A stretch of 64,000 bases of DNA from JAGPKI01 sp052034135 (GTDB taxonomy: Bacteria; Caldisericota; Caldisericia; UBA6126; JAGPKI01). Under the pieces are notes generated by a model. That model did no database searches, was not told the origin of the DNA, and saw nothing but the letters and a program-made list of their open reading frames with translations. Shown piece after piece: positions 43,719 to 53,202 of this stretch. Both the position numbers and the translations under genes were made by a program. The first letter of the stretch is position 1. Every line of letters begins with the position of its first letter. The stretch covers positions 6,685 through 70,684 of the forward strand of contig JBPOJC010000005.1 of NCBI GenBank assembly GCA_052034135.1, in the 5' to 3' direction.

Positions 43719-46223
43719 GTGAATTGGGATAATTTAACAGAGAGAGCTCAAAGGGCGATAATGTTATCGCAAGAAGAGGCTCAAAGACTTGGCAATGACT
43801 ATTTGGGTACTGAGCACATTCTTTTAGGCCTTATAAGAGAAGGTCAAGGTGTTGCTTACAGAGCACTTTCCCTTTTAGGCGTGAACTTTCAATACATTTA
43901 TCAAAGGATTGAAAGCATTGTTAAAGAGAACAAGCGAATGAGATTTTACGATTTTTCATCTACAGAAGTAACTCTCACCCCCAGGGCGAAAAGAGTTTTT
44001 GAAATTGCTTCACTGGAAGCTCAGGAATTAGGACATAATTATATTGGAACTGAACATATACTTTTAGGATTAATCAGGGAGGGCGAAGGTATAGCAGCCA
44101 AAGTCCTTGAAGAATCAGGAGTTGATCTTGCAAAAGTTAGAGAAGTTGTTTTAGCATTAATTGGTGAAAAGGAAAGTTTTGAACCAAGGAAGGGAGTAAA
44201 AGGAGGAGAAAAAAATACTCCTAAAGTTAAAACTTCTACTCTTGACCAATTTAGTAGGGATTTAACACAACTTGCCAAACAAGAAAAATTAGATCCTGTA
44301 ATAGGCAGAGAGAAAGAAATTCAACGTTTAATCCAGATTTTAACAAGACGAACAAAAAATAATCCAGTTTTGATAGGAGATCCTGGAGTTGGTAAAACAG
44401 TAATTGTAGAAGGTTTAGCCCAAAAAATAGTTAATAATGAAATTCCAGATATTTTAAAAGGTAAAAGAGTAATCTCTCTTGACCTCTCAGGTATTGTAGC
44501 TGGAACTAAGTATAGAGGCGAATTCGAAGAGAGAATGAAAAAGATTATGGACGAAATAAAAAAAGCAAGCGGAGAAATAATACTATTTATAGATGAACTT
44601 CATACTGTAATTGGAGCAGGTGCAGCAGAGGGTTCAATTGATGCCTCAAATATTTTGAAGCCAGCTCTCGCTCGAGGTGAGCTTCGTTGTATTGGCGCAA
44701 CTACTATTGATGAGTATAGAAAACATATTGAAAGAGACCCTGCTCTTGAGAGAAGATTTCAGGCAATATATGTGTCCGAGCCAACTGTTTCAGAAACAAT
44801 TGATATTCTTAAAGGTTTAAAGGATAAGTACGAAGCACACCATAAAGTAAAGATTTCTGAAGAAGCTATAAGTTCTGCTGCTAAGCTATCTGCTCGCTAC
44901 ATTACTCAAAGATTTCTTCCAGATAAAGCAATAGACCTAATTGATGAAGCATGTTCAAGTGTTAGACTTAAAGCTTCTATTCCTCCTGCCTCACTTAAAG
45001 AGCTCGAGGAAAAGGCAAAACAGATGAGCATAGAGAAGGAGTCTGCTATAAGAGGGCAAGAATTTGAAAAAGCTGCTCACTTTAGGGATGAGGAAAAAAA
45101 GATGAAAACTGAATATGAAAGATTAAAAGCTAAATGGGAAGAAGAAAGTACATTTAATGAACCAATAGTGACAGACGATGATGTAGCAGATGTTGTCTCT
45201 CAGTGGACAAATATTCCTGTAGGGAAACTACTCAAAGAAGAGAAAGAAAAACTCCTACGCATGGAAGAAAGTTTAGCACAAAAGATTATAGGACAGGATG
45301 AAGTTATAAATATTGTTTCAAATGTGATAAGAAGAGCAAAAACTGGTTTAAAAGATTCCAGAAAGCCTGTTGGTGCTTTTCTATTCCTTGGTCCAACAGG
45401 TGTAGGAAAAACAGAATTTGCACGAGTTTTAGCTGAATATCTTTTTGGGACACCCGATGCGTTGATCAGGTTCGATATGAGTGAGTATATGGAAAAATTT
45501 TCAGTCTCTCGTCTCATAGGTGCTCCTCCAGGTTATGTAGGGTATGATGAAGGCGGGCAGCTAACTGAATCTGTAAGAAGGCAACCTTATTCTGTAGTTT
45601 TATTTGATGAAATTGAAAAAGCTCACCCAGACATTTACAACATTTTGCTTCAAATTTTTGATAACGGTAAACTTACTGATTCACAAGGAAGGGTTGTAAA
45701 TTTCTCTAATACTATAATAATACTCACATCAAATTTATGGGGTGGACAAAAGAGTAGCAAGGCACTTGGCTTTACAACTGATAAAAATTCAAGCGAAGAA
45801 GATAAAGTTTTAAAGAAAGAAAATTTAATGAATGAGCTTAAAAAATATTTTAAACCTGAATTTCTGAACAGGTTGGATGATGAAATAGTTTTCAATTCAT
45901 TAACACAGGATGACATTTTGAAAATGGTAGATTTGTTATTTAAGAAAATTCAAGGAGAATTAAGCGATAACAATATAAAACTTACTCTTTCGAATGAAGC
46001 AAAGAAACAACTTGCAATTTTAGGATTTGATGAGAAATTCGGAGCAAGACCACTTTGGAGAGTAATGGAGAAAAATATTTCCAATGCCATATCTGAAAAG
46101 ATACTCCAGGACGAAATAAAAGACGAAGACTCCATTTATATAGATTATGAAGATGGTAATTTTAAATTTGTAAAAGTTAAGTCTAATGATTTAGAAGAAG
46201 CTCCTGCTCAATTATCTTCTTAG
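43719..46223 (+). CDS. clpC: ClpC-type AAA+ unfoldase
   Basis: An 834-residue Hsp100. Two Clp-N repeats occupy residues 1-145 (the phrase [14 protein letters not shown] or [13 protein letters not shown] occurs twice). AAA-1 has Walker A GDPGVGKT near 222 and Walker [15 protein letters not shown]-like segment ([18 protein letters not shown]) lies near 445, the ClpC-type insertion. AAA-2 has [11 protein letters not shown] near 565 and the arginine-finger region [11 protein letters not shown] near 715. It feeds proteins into ClpP. GTG start is inferred, with AAGAGG about 12 bases upstream. No ctsR, mcsA or mcsB precedes it, unlike the Firmicutes operon. The 3' end overlaps the convergent metallopeptidase gene by 12 nt. 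Confidence 0.95.
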   Translation: MNWDNLTERAQRAIMLSQEEAQRLGNDYLGTEHILLGLIREGQGVAYRALSLLGVNFQYIYQRIESIVKENKRMRFYDFSSTEVTLTPRAKRVFEIASLEAQELGHNYIGTEHILLGLIREGEGIAAKVLEESGVDLAKVREVVLALIGEKESFEPRKGVKGGEKNTPKVKTSTLDQFSRDLTQLAKQEKLDPVIGREKEIQRLIQILTRRTKNNPVLIGDPGVGKTVIVEGLAQKIVNNEIPDILKGKRVISLDLSGIVAGTKYRGEFEERMKKIMDEIKKASGEIILFIDELHTVIGAGAAEGSIDASNILKPALARGELRCIGATTIDEYRKHIERDPALERRFQAIYVSEPTVSETIDILKGLKDKYEAHHKVKISEEAISSAAKLSARYITQRFLPDKAIDLIDEACSSVRLKASIPPASLKELEEKAKQMSIEKESAIRGQEFEKAAHFRDEEKKMKTEYERLKAKWEEESTFNEPIVTDDDVADVVSQWTNIPVGKLLKEEKEKLLRMEESLAQKIIGQDEVINIVSNVIRRAKTGLKDSRKPVGAFLFLGPTGVGKTEFARVLAEYLFGTPDALIRFDMSEYMEKFSVSRLIGAPPGYVGYDEGGQLTESVRRQPYSVVLFDEIEKAHPDIYNILLQIFDNGKLTDSQGRVVNFSNTIIILTSNLWGGQKSSKALGFTTDKNSSEEDKVLKKENLMNELKKYFKPEFLNRLDDEIVFNSLTQDDILKMVDLLFKKIQGELSDNNIKLTLSNEAKKQLAILGFDEKFGARPLWRVMEKNISNAISEKILQDEIKDEDSIYIDYEDGNFKFVKVKSNDLEEAPAQLSS

Positions 46224-46574
46224 TTCTTCCTCAGTAAAACCAAAATGGTGCGCTATCTCGTGATAAAGGACTTCTTTGATTAATTTGCTTATTTCAATAT
46301 TTCTAATTGCTGCAACTTTTTTAATGTTTTCAGAAAATAGTGTAATCTTGTCAGGGAGTGTAAAGGAATAACCTAAAGAGCCTTTTAAGGGGTTAGGGAT
46401 TCCCTCATAAAGCCCTAAAAGGAGACTATCCTTGGAGGAAAACTCTTTTTGGGGATAATCTTTAATAAAAATTGCTACATTTTTAAGTTTTTCTTTAAAC
46501 TCATTTGGAAGAGAATTGACAGCATCCTCAACATAATCGCGAAAAGTTTTTTCTTTTTCTTCTTCTTCAGACAT
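46212..46574 (-). CDS. Small zincin-like metallopeptidase family protein
   Basis: A 120-residue protein with a C-terminal HExxH zinc site in [18 protein letters not shown] (near residue 108) and an acidic N-terminus (FRDYVEDAVNSLPNEFKEKLKNV, split across two helices). Length and motif match the COG3824/DUF1025-type family, also annotated possE-like or metallopeptidase family protein, whose substrate is unknown. It converges on clpC with a 12-nt overlap. Confidence 0.82.
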   Translation of the reverse strand: MSEEEEKEKTFRDYVEDAVNSLPNEFKEKLKNVAIFIKDYPQKEFSSKDSLLLGLYEGIPNPLKGSLGYSFTLPDKITLFSENIKKVAAIRNIEISKLIKEVLYHEIAHHFGFTEEELRR

Positions 46575-46619
46575 TTACTAAAATTATAGTTAGTTTAGTA
46601 TTTTTATGTAATATAAAGA

Positions 46620-46835
46620 AGTAAAAAGAGGAGACCCTTCGTCGCTTTCAGATACGCTCCTCAGGGTGACTGGTGGCTTGAGATCCTTCGGTCGTTGAGA
46701 AGACACTCCCTCAGGAAGACGGGAGGGAGTGTGAGATCCCTTCGTCGCTTTCAGATATGCTCCTCAGGGTGACGAGGGTGGTGAGCGGAGACCCTTACGA
46801 AGTAAAATACGTTCCTTCAGGGTAACGGAGGTATT
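46620..46835. repeat. Cluster of dispersed repeat module D
   Basis: Four copies or variants of the GAGACCCTTCGTCGC...CTCCTCAGGGTGAC module lie at about 46629-46671, 46680-46720, 46731-46774 and 46785-46828, all in the same orientation. They fill the space between the metallopeptidase and mscL. There is no gene in the 340-base gap. Confidence 0.85.
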
Positions 46836-46914
46836 CCAATCTCAAAAGAATCTAATAAAATGAAAATGTTAGTAGATCAAATTTATTAAATAAAACAACA
46901 TAACGGAGGGTCAA

Positions 46915-47349
46915 ATGCTAAAAGAATTCAAAGAGTTTATAATGCGAGGAAATGTTCTTGATATGGCAATTGGAATTATAATTGGTGCAGCTTTTGGAAA
47001 AATTGTAACTTCTCTCGTCAATGATATCTTGATGCCGCCGATTGGATTATTGCTTGGTAGAGTAGATTTTTCAAACTTGTTCATAAATCTATCAGGACAT
47101 CCCTATAAAACACTTGCAGAAGCAAAAGCAGCAGGTGCAGCAACTATAAACTACGGCGTATTTCTCAATAATGTAATTGACTTTATAATAGTATCTTTCG
47201 CTATCTTCTTGCTCGTTCGCCAAATAAATAGATTGAAACGTCAGGAAGAAAAGCAAGTAACAACTAAAGAGTGTCCATATTGTCATTCTAATATTCCAAT
47301 CAAAGCAATTCGTTGTCCCTACTGTACTTCAGAACTAACAGCACCATAA
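46915..47349 (+). CDS. mscL: Large-conductance mechanosensitive channel with C-terminal zinc ribbon
   Basis: A 144-residue MscL: N-terminal amphipathic helix [20 protein letters not shown]1 ([20 protein letters not shown], 20 residues), a periplasmic loop ending [13 protein letters not shown], and TM2 ([16 protein letters not shown]). Instead of the usual charged C-terminal bundle alone, the tail ends in a zinc-ribbon pattern with C120, C123, C134 and C137 (ECPYC...RCPYC). The channel releases solutes on hypo-osmotic shock. Ribosome site CGGAGGG lies 5-6 bases before the ATG. Confidence 0.95.
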   Translation: MLKEFKEFIMRGNVLDMAIGIIIGAAFGKIVTSLVNDILMPPIGLLLGRVDFSNLFINLSGHPYKTLAEAKAAGAATINYGVFLNNVIDFIIVSFAIFLLVRQINRLKRQEEKQVTTKECPYCHSNIPIKAIRCPYCTSELTAP

Positions 47350-47414
47350 AATGATAAAAATTTACTAAAAAGTTTTAAATAAAATAATAAATAATAGGTT
47401 TTTGAATTCTTTTA

Positions 47415-47448
47415 TCAAAAATGGTAATATTTCAAAAATGGTAATATT
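47415..47448. repeat. 17-bp tandem duplication upstream of peroxiredoxin
   Basis: TCAAAAATGGTAATATT occurs twice back to back (47415-47431, 47432-47448), 46 bases before the peroxiredoxin start. It could be a duplicated operator half-site or simple slippage; it is not palindromic. Confidence 0.8.
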
Positions 47449-47493
47449 TATTTATAAGGAATCATAAAACTTAAAAAGAGGAGGAAGAAAATT

Positions 47494-48159
47494 ATGGAAT
47501 CTACACAAGAGAAGAGAATGCCACTTTTAGGAGATACCTTTCCGGAAATGAGAGTGCAGACTACACACGGAATAATGGAGTTGCCTAAAGCTTTTGCGGG
47601 AAAATGGTTTGTTCTGTTTAGTCATCCCGCAGATTTCACGCCTGTTTGCACTACAGAATTTGTTGCTTTTCAAAATAGATACGATAAATTTAGAGCAATG
47701 AACTGTGAACTCATAGGATTAAGCGTTGATCAAGTTTTTGCTCACATAAAGTGGGAGGAGTGGATAAAAGAGAATTTAAATGTTGAAATACAATTTCCAA
47801 TAATTGCTGATACGGGATCTGTTGCACAAACTCTCGGTTTAATTCATCCTGGTAAAGGAACAAATACAGTAAGAGCGGTTTTTGTTGTTGATGATAATGC
47901 AAAAATAAGAGTTATACTTTACTATCCTCAGGAATTAGGCAGAAACATGGAAGAGATTTTAAGAATTGTTGAAGCAATACAGATTTCCGATAAAAATAAG
48001 GTTTCTATGCCGGCTAATTGGCCAAACAATGAGCTCATAAAAGACCGTGTAATAATTCCAGCTCCTACTGATGTGAAAGGAGCTAATGAAAGAAAAGAAA
48101 AAGCAAAAATGGGTGAAATTGAGTGTTTTGATTGGTGGCTATGCCATAGAAAATTATAA
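47494..48159 (+). CDS. Peroxiredoxin (Prx6/1-Cys-like, AhpC-TSA family)
   Basis: A 221-residue peroxidase reducing peroxides. The peroxidatic Cys is in [14 protein letters not shown] near residue 50. The catalytic Arg lies near 128 ([13 protein letters not shown]), and the extended C-terminal domain continues through LPANW-like [21 protein letters not shown]. The C-terminus carries two further Cys ([15 protein letters not shown]), as in archaeal-type Prx6 enzymes with resolving cysteines. AAAGAGGAGGAAG gives a strong ribosome site. It is followed 16 nt later by a ferritin-like gene, forming an oxidative-stress pair. Confidence 0.93.
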   Translation: MESTQEKRMPLLGDTFPEMRVQTTHGIMELPKAFAGKWFVLFSHPADFTPVCTTEFVAFQNRYDKFRAMNCELIGLSVDQVFAHIKWEEWIKENLNVEIQFPIIADTGSVAQTLGLIHPGKGTNTVRAVFVVDDNAKIRVILYYPQELGRNMEEILRIVEAIQISDKNKVSMPANWPNNELIKDRVIIPAPTDVKGANERKEKAKMGEIECFDWWLCHRKL

Positions 48160-48175
48160 AGAGTAGGAGAAAAAC

Positions 48176-48457
48176 ATGTTATCACAAATACCTATTAACC
48201 TTGAAAAGGTAGGAAAAGATTTAGATAAGGAGATTTTAAGGGCAGGAATAATAGCTGAATTAGATGCCATAAACCTATATGAGCAAATGGCAGCTATGAC
48301 CAAAAATGATCTTATTAGGAAAATGCTTTTGGATATAGCCAAAGAAGAAAAGACCCACATGGGCGAATTTCAAACACTACTATTAAAGGAAGACGAAGAG
48401 CAATTAAAGGAGTTAGAAGCAGGAAAAAAGGAAGTCATTGAATTGATGGAGGAATAA
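48176..48457 (+). CDS. Encapsulated-ferritin-like/rubrerythrin-type small ferritin
   Basis: A 93-residue protein of two helices with ferroxidase-type ligands: E28 in AGIIAELDAINLYEQMA, and E58/H61 in AKEEKTHMGEF (ExxH). An acidic helical tail follows. The IAELDAINLYEQMA...AKEEKTHMGEF pattern is very close to what I remember of the ferritin-like cargo domain linked to encapsulin in Pyrococcus and related systems. The short length also fits EncFtn, which dimerises to build one four-helix site. No encapsulin shell gene is present in the window. It follows the peroxiredoxin by 16 nt with ribosome site TAGGAG. Confidence 0.82.
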   Translation: MLSQIPINLEKVGKDLDKEILRAGIIAELDAINLYEQMAAMTKNDLIRKMLLDIAKEEKTHMGEFQTLLLKEDEEQLKELEAGKKEVIELMEE

Positions 48458-48529
48458 CACTGGTGTAAAGATTCCACTTTTGAATTAATTTATTAGCAAA
48501 ACTTAAATCATAAGAGATTTAGGTGAAAT

Positions 48530-49279
48530 ATGGTTAAAAAACAAAAAAATTTGGATTTAATCAATATTCGTAAAAATTTAGTTATAGTTACTATATTTGG
48601 TATAGCTATGGGTTTTCTTGAAACAGTGGTAGTTGTTTACCTTAGGCAGTTATATTATCCAGAAGGATTTATGTTTCCTCTAAAATTAATGTCCTTAGAT
48701 GTTACTATTATTGAATATATAAGAGAAATCTCTACTTTAGTAATGCTTTGCTGCATAGGGGCAATTGCTGGAACGAATTTTCTTGAAAAATTCTCTTATT
48801 TCCTTTACTGCTTTGGTATATGGGATATTTTCTATTATATATGGCTGAAAGTTTTAATTAATTGGCCATCATCTTTATTGACGTGGGATATTTTATTTCT
48901 TATTCCTGTTGTATGGGTTGGTCCTGTTTTAGCACCTGTAATTTGTTCTATAACAATGATATTTTTAGCTGGATGTGTATTATATTTTAAAGGTAAAGGG
49001 CATTCCGTGAGTATGACTTTGCGCGAATGGTTATTAATGATAGTAGGTGCATTTATTATTTTCTGTACATTTATTTGGGATTATACTAAGTTAATAATCA
49101 AAGGAGGCTTTCTTTCAAACATATGGACAATAGGGACTAATGAGGATTTTCAGCAGCTAATTTCTCAATATGTTCCTACTCATTATAATTGGTATCTATT
49201 CATTATAGGAGAAATATTTATACTTTGTTCTATAGGGTTATTTTGTAGAAGATTTAAAAAATCAACCTCTAATAACTGA
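48530..49279 (+). CDS. Conserved integral membrane protein, unknown function
   Basis: A 249-residue polytopic protein with about six hydrophobic helices. The central motif FGIWDIFYYIWLKVLINWP then TWDILFLIPVVWVGPVLAPV is Trp/Pro-rich and looks strongly conserved; I have seen similar hypothetical proteins in several phyla but know no function. The N-terminus is basic. It begins about 70 nt after the ferritin-like gene on the same strand. Confidence 0.7.
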   Translation: MVKKQKNLDLINIRKNLVIVTIFGIAMGFLETVVVVYLRQLYYPEGFMFPLKLMSLDVTIIEYIREISTLVMLCCIGAIAGTNFLEKFSYFLYCFGIWDIFYYIWLKVLINWPSSLLTWDILFLIPVVWVGPVLAPVICSITMIFLAGCVLYFKGKGHSVSMTLREWLLMIVGAFIIFCTFIWDYTKLIIKGGFLSNIWTIGTNEDFQQLISQYVPTHYNWYLFIIGEIFILCSIGLFCRRFKKSTSNN

Positions 49280-49348
49280 ATTGATTTTTATTTGTGGAAA
49301 GTAGAAAATATAATTAATATGTTTTAGAATAAGAGGCGATAAATAAAG

Positions 49349-49897
49349 ATGGAAAAAAGAAAAGATAATTTAAAAGGCAAAATTATATTTGTATCTATTT
49401 TTTTGATTGTAATTTTTATTAGTTCTTGCAGTAAGCCTTCATCGAACAAAGTATTCTCTAATAAGTATTTTACTTTTGAATATCCAAAGGATTGGTCTGT
49501 GAGCGCTAAAGAAAATAATGTTACAGTTACAGGACCTATTGAAGATGCTTATTTTGTCAATGTAAAATTTGATTTTAGTCCCGAAGTTAATAGTAATCTC
49601 ATTGAATTTAAAAAAACCGTTGAAACTCAAAATAGATTAGAGCTTCTTCCTGGTTTTGTAGATGGAGGAGAGAAAGAATTAACAATTTCAGGTATTCCTG
49701 CTATTAAGCATTCTTTGAAAACAGTCGTAAAGCCTACTGAATCTGCCCCATATATAACTCTCTTTGTTAATCTTATATATGTTGTATCTGAAGATCAAAA
49801 GGTTGGCGTTGTCATAACTACGGAGGTTCCTGAAAGATATAACCTTAAATATGAAGATATTCTTAATAATATAATTAATTCCTTTAAGTTTAGATAA
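49349..49897 (+). CDS. PsbP-like lipoprotein
   Basis: A 182-residue exported protein. The signal peptide (hydrophobic residues 11-25) ends in the lipobox-like ISSCS. The mature part begins FSNKYFTFEYPKDWSV, the PsbP/MOG1-like opening, and continues as an alternating beta protein ending in NNIINSFKF. Function in non-photosynthetic bacteria is unknown. It overlaps the next gene by one base (TAATG), so the two form a unit. Confidence 0.75.
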   Translation: MEKRKDNLKGKIIFVSIFLIVIFISSCSKPSSNKVFSNKYFTFEYPKDWSVSAKENNVTVTGPIEDAYFVNVKFDFSPEVNSNLIEFKKTVETQNRLELLPGFVDGGEKELTISGIPAIKHSLKTVVKPTESAPYITLFVNLIYVVSEDQKVGVVITTEVPERYNLKYEDILNNIINSFKFR

Positions 49898-51132
49898 TGA
49901 AGAAATATGTATTAATTTTTTTACTCGTTTTATTTGTGTTAAACAGTTTTTCTGCATTTAATTTAGCTGCAGAAGATAGCTCCATACATATTTCAATAAA
50001 TGAAAGCCAATTCTTATATGTTGGAAATAACTATACAAAAAGGATTATTGCTTTGGAAAAGTATGGATATTGTATAAAAAATATTTCCACTGAAACTAAA
50101 ATAAAGTATTTAGAAGATATATGCTCTTGTCCCTGCGGAGGCTATTTGTTAATTTCCGATCCATTAAATAATAAGGTGGTTTCTATTGATGATATAGATG
50201 GTAAAACTAATTATACTATATCGGTTGAAAAGCCTGGAAGTTTAGCAATTTCTAAAAATAAAATAAGATATGAGGGAATTATCAGCGAAAAGAGAAATTC
50301 CATTCTATTATATACTGACAGTGGCAAAATTATTAGAGAGATACCTCAAAAAGGTAAATTCGATGAAGCCTCGGCAATTCTCATTGATAAAGATAACAAT
50401 ATTTGGGTATCTGATTCTAAAGACGGCAAGTTACTAAAGTTAGACTTAAAAGGTAATATTTTAAAGAACATAAAAAATGCTGATTTGTATGGGGCAACAG
50501 ATATTGATTCAGATAAATTTGGTTACGTTTACACAATATCGAGAAATAAAGTTTTGCTTAAGTTTGGAAGTGATGGAAAATTTTTAGGGAAGTTTAATCT
50601 CAGTAATATTCTTACTTCTTCGCCTGTAAGTTTAGCGATCGATTCTGTTGATTCTTTTATTTGGATTGCTTGTAGCGATGATAATATCTTTAAGTTTGAT
50701 TCAAACTTAAAACTAATTGATAAAATTACAGATATTACAAAGAAAGAAAAGAAAAAGGTTATATATCTAAAGATAGGCAGCAGAATACTCGATTATGTTG
50801 GATTTAACCCCACTATTTTGGATGCACCACCTTTTATAGATAAGAGTTCAAATAGGACTCTTGTCCCGGTGAGAGCAATATCTGAAATTTATGGTGCAGA
50901 AGTCGCATGGGCTGATAAGGAAAGAAAAGTAACTATAAAACTTGGTTCCAAAGTAATCAATCTTTTTATAGGTAAGAAAGAAGCCACCATTAACGGTAAG
51001 ACTTTTATTTTGGATTGTCCACCAATGATTGTATCAGGCAGGACATTTGTTCCTTTAAGGTTTATTTCAGAGGCTTTAGGCGCAGAGGTTAAGTGGATTC
51101 CTTCGGAAGAAAGAATAGTTATAGCTCTGTAA
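49897..51132 (+). CDS. Secreted beta-propeller protein with C-terminal copper-amine-oxidase-N/stalk domain
   Basis: A 411-residue protein with a cleavable signal peptide (residues 1-25). Residues 30-290 contain NHL/SMP-30-like repeats (DKDNNIWVSDSKDGKLLKLD, DSDKFGYVYTISR and similar). The C-terminus (about 300-411) has the stalk domain seen in many Clostridia-like envelope proteins: NRTLVPVRAISEIYGAEVAW and GRTFVPLRFISEALGAEVKW, each followed by a short beta hairpin. Probably a surface or envelope binding protein. It ends 14 nt inside the convergent tsaC gene. Confidence 0.82.
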   Translation: MKKYVLIFLLVLFVLNSFSAFNLAAEDSSIHISINESQFLYVGNNYTKRIIALEKYGYCIKNISTETKIKYLEDICSCPCGGYLLISDPLNNKVVSIDDIDGKTNYTISVEKPGSLAISKNKIRYEGIISEKRNSILLYTDSGKIIREIPQKGKFDEASAILIDKDNNIWVSDSKDGKLLKLDLKGNILKNIKNADLYGATDIDSDKFGYVYTISRNKVLLKFGSDGKFLGKFNLSNILTSSPVSLAIDSVDSFIWIACSDDNIFKFDSNLKLIDKITDITKKEKKKVIYLKIGSRILDYVGFNPTILDAPPFIDKSSNRTLVPVRAISEIYGAEVAWADKERKVTIKLGSKVINLFIGKKEATINGKTFILDCPPMIVSGRTFVPLRFISEALGAEVKWIPSEERIVIAL

Positions 51133-51745
51133 TTTTTATTGCCCCTGCTCTTAAGACATTTATACCTTCTTTTGTTACTGATATAACAGTAGAGCTCTCA
51201 CGTTCAGGCAGGTTTCCATAGTCAATTGTTAACGAAACTCGTGGTTCTTGATTATTTAGAGTTTCTTCTATTTCAAAGCCATTTTTAAAGGGTGGACTAC
51301 CACTAATATTTGCGCTTGTAGTCATTAGAGGTATTTTGCAATATGCAAGCAAATCAAGGATTAGAGGAAAATTTGGTATTCTAATTCCAATTGTATCCGA
51401 TTCTTCTACGGAACAAAAAAGAGAAAGGTTTTTCTTTTTCTCAAACACAGCAGTAAGTGGTCCTGGCCAGTATTTATGAAGGATTCTATTTTTTAGTAAC
51501 TCTGGTTCTTCTATATATTCACTTGCTTCTTCGATTGAAGCGAGGAAAAGAATCAATGGTTTTTCTTTATCTCTTTTCTTTATTTCATAAATTTTTTCAA
51601 CAGAGTTTTTAGAAAGCCCATTTGCCCCAAGCCCATAAACAGTATCAGTAGGAAATGCTATAATTTCTGATGAGTTAAGCGCTGTTTTTATAATTTCTTT
51701 CTCTAAGAGAGATAGTTTAGCCTTATCCCTTGCATTTATGACCAT
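51119..51745 (-). CDS. tsaC: L-threonylcarbamoyladenylate synthase (Sua5/YrdC/TsaC)
   Basis: A 208-residue YrdC-domain enzyme making threonylcarbamoyl-AMP for the t6A37 modification of ANN-reading tRNAs. Motifs are IIAFPTDTVYGLGANGL near residue 30, KIYEIKKRDKEKPLILFLAS near 58, WPGPLTAVF near 98 and IGIRIPNFPLILDLL near 120. PLMTTSANISGSPPF is near 140. The Sua5 C-terminal domain is absent, so it is the short TsaC type. Last gene of the minus-strand operon, sharing one base with plsY. Confidence 0.92.
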   Translation of the reverse strand: MVINARDKAKLSLLEKEIIKTALNSSEIIAFPTDTVYGLGANGLSKNSVEKIYEIKKRDKEKPLILFLASIEEASEYIEEPELLKNRILHKYWPGPLTAVFEKKKNLSLFCSVEESDTIGIRIPNFPLILDLLAYCKIPLMTTSANISGSPPFKNGFEIEETLNNQEPRVSLTIDYGNLPERESSTVISVTKEGINVLRAGAIKITEL

Positions 51746-52350
51746 TATTTCTTTTTGAGGTTAAGCATTTTATTTTCTGTATGGTTTAAAAGTCTTTTTA
51801 TGTTTGATGAGTGTCTTATAATTCCAAGAGCGCAAGCGATAAAACCAAAAAGAATATTCTGTGGTGATTGAGCAAATATTCCTATAAATATAGGAACAGA
51901 TATATAACCTGCAATAGAAGCTAATGAAACATACCCAGAGAAAACTAAAACAATTAACCAGACTGAAAAAACAAGTAAAGCAATTTTAAAATTAAAAGCT
52001 GTTATTACACCTATTGTTGTTGCAACACCTTTGCCACCTTTAAATTTTAAGAAAGGTGAAAAATCATGCCCTAATATTGCAAAAGATGAAAGCAATAGTA
52101 GGTTAGTGTCGTTTATGTTAAATAACTTAAGTCCAATATAATAAGGAATAAAACCTTTAAAGAAATCAAGAATAAACGATATTATGCCTACTACTGGCCC
52201 AGCTACCCTGAATACATTTGTTGCGCCAATATTTCCACTTCCGTGGGATCTTATATCTATTCCTTTATACAGTTTGGCTAAAATGTATCCAAACGGCATT
52301 GAACCAATAAGAAAAGAAACGACACAAAAGAGAATTTCTTTATTAATTAT
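51745..52350 (-). CDS. plsY: Acyl-phosphate:glycerol-3-phosphate acyltransferase PlsY, apparent AUA start
   Basis: A membrane enzyme making lysophosphatidate from acyl-phosphate and glycerol-3-phosphate. Motifs are GSGNIGATNVFR, FLDFFKG-type ILDFFKGFIP, FKGGKGVATTIG and IIRHSSNIKRLL. The first ATG (52299) would give 184 residues and cut the first helix. Upstream in the same frame, without a stop, is INKEILFCVVSFLIGS leading into MPFGYILAK, exactly the family's TM1-GSIPFGY region. No ATG, GTG or TTG exists there; the only plausible starts are ATA at 52350 or ATT at 52347. ATA overlaps the prmC stop as ATAA, with GGAGG (52364-52360) 9 bases upstream. Full length would be 201 residues, normal for PlsY. 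Confidence 0.88.
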   Translation of the reverse strand: MINKEILFCVVSFLIGSMPFGYILAKLYKGIDIRSHGSGNIGATNVFRVAGPVVGIISFILDFFKGFIPYYIGLKLFNINDTNLLLLSSFAILGHDFSPFLKFKGGKGVATTIGVITAFNFKIALLVFSVWLIVLVFSGYVSLASIAGYISVPIFIGIFAQSPQNILFGFIACALGIIRHSSNIKRLLNHTENKMLNLKKK

Positions 52351-53201
52351 AGGAAATAGCCTCCAATCACTCTTGGAATGCCAGCTAAATCTTTTCTTAC
52401 AAATATATTTCTTAAACCTTGAAGATAGAATAACTCTTTAACTTTGTTCTCCTGTAAGCCTCCATCTATTTCAATAAGAAGCAAGCCATTCTTCTTTAAA
52501 AATTTATTAGCAGAGGATAAAATTTTATTTATTAATTCTAAACCTTCTTTTCCTCCGTTAAGTGCGATTAACGGCTCTGCTTTAACTTCTTTTGAAAGTT
52601 TTTTAATTCTTTCTGAAGGTATGTAAGGAGGATTAGAAATTATTAAGTCATATTTTTTACCAGTTGGTATAGGAGAGAAAAGATCTCCAATATATAAAGT
52701 AATCTTATCGCTTAAAGAGTATTTTTCGATATTTACTTTAGCTATACAAATTGCTTCTTCAGAAATATCAGTTGCGTCAATTTTTACATTTGGACAATTT
52801 AAGCATAGCGCAATTGACACTGCTCCACACCCAACACCTATTTCTAATACATTATTCTCGGTTGAAATATTGTTTTTGAGGAATTTTAATCCCTCTTCAA
52901 CTAATATTTCTGTTTCCTGTCTTGGAATAAGCGCTCCATTTGCTACACTTAATTGTATGCCATAAAACTCTCTTTTCCCTGTTATGTAGTATAATGGTTC
53001 ACCAGAAATTCTTTTTCTAAGTAATTCTTTGTATTTAATATATGAAGAAGTGTCTATGTTATCAAAAATATTCTTGTAAAGTTCGGTTTTACTCTTTTTT
53101 AAAACATAAGAAAGAAGCACTTCAGCTTCAGTTCTATTGGAAGAAAATTTCTTTAAGTACTTACTTCCGAAAGCTAAAGCCTCGTTTACAGTTTTTGCCA
53201 T
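52347..53201 (-). CDS. prmC: Release factor glutamine methyltransferase
   Basis: A 284-residue SAM-dependent methyltransferase that methylates the GGQ glutamine of release factors. The N-terminal helical domain has NRTEAEVLLSYVL. SAM-binding VLEIGVGCGAVSIAL lies near residue 118, and the catalytic NPPY is in DLIISNPPYIPS near 188. It is adjacent to its substrate gene prfA (1-nt gap), the common pairing. The final Gly-Gly codons supply the GGAGG that precedes plsY. Confidence 0.94.
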   Translation of the reverse strand: MAKTVNEALAFGSKYLKKFSSNRTEAEVLLSYVLKKSKTELYKNIFDNIDTSSYIKYKELLRKRISGEPLYYITGKREFYGIQLSVANGALIPRQETEILVEEGLKFLKNNISTENNVLEIGVGCGAVSIALCLNCPNVKIDATDISEEAICIAKVNIEKYSLSDKITLYIGDLFSPIPTGKKYDLIISNPPYIPSERIKKLSKEVKAEPLIALNGGKEGLELINKILSSANKFLKKNGLLLIEIDGGLQENKVKELFYLQGLRNIFVRKDLAGIPRVIGGYFL

Positions 53202-53202
53202 T

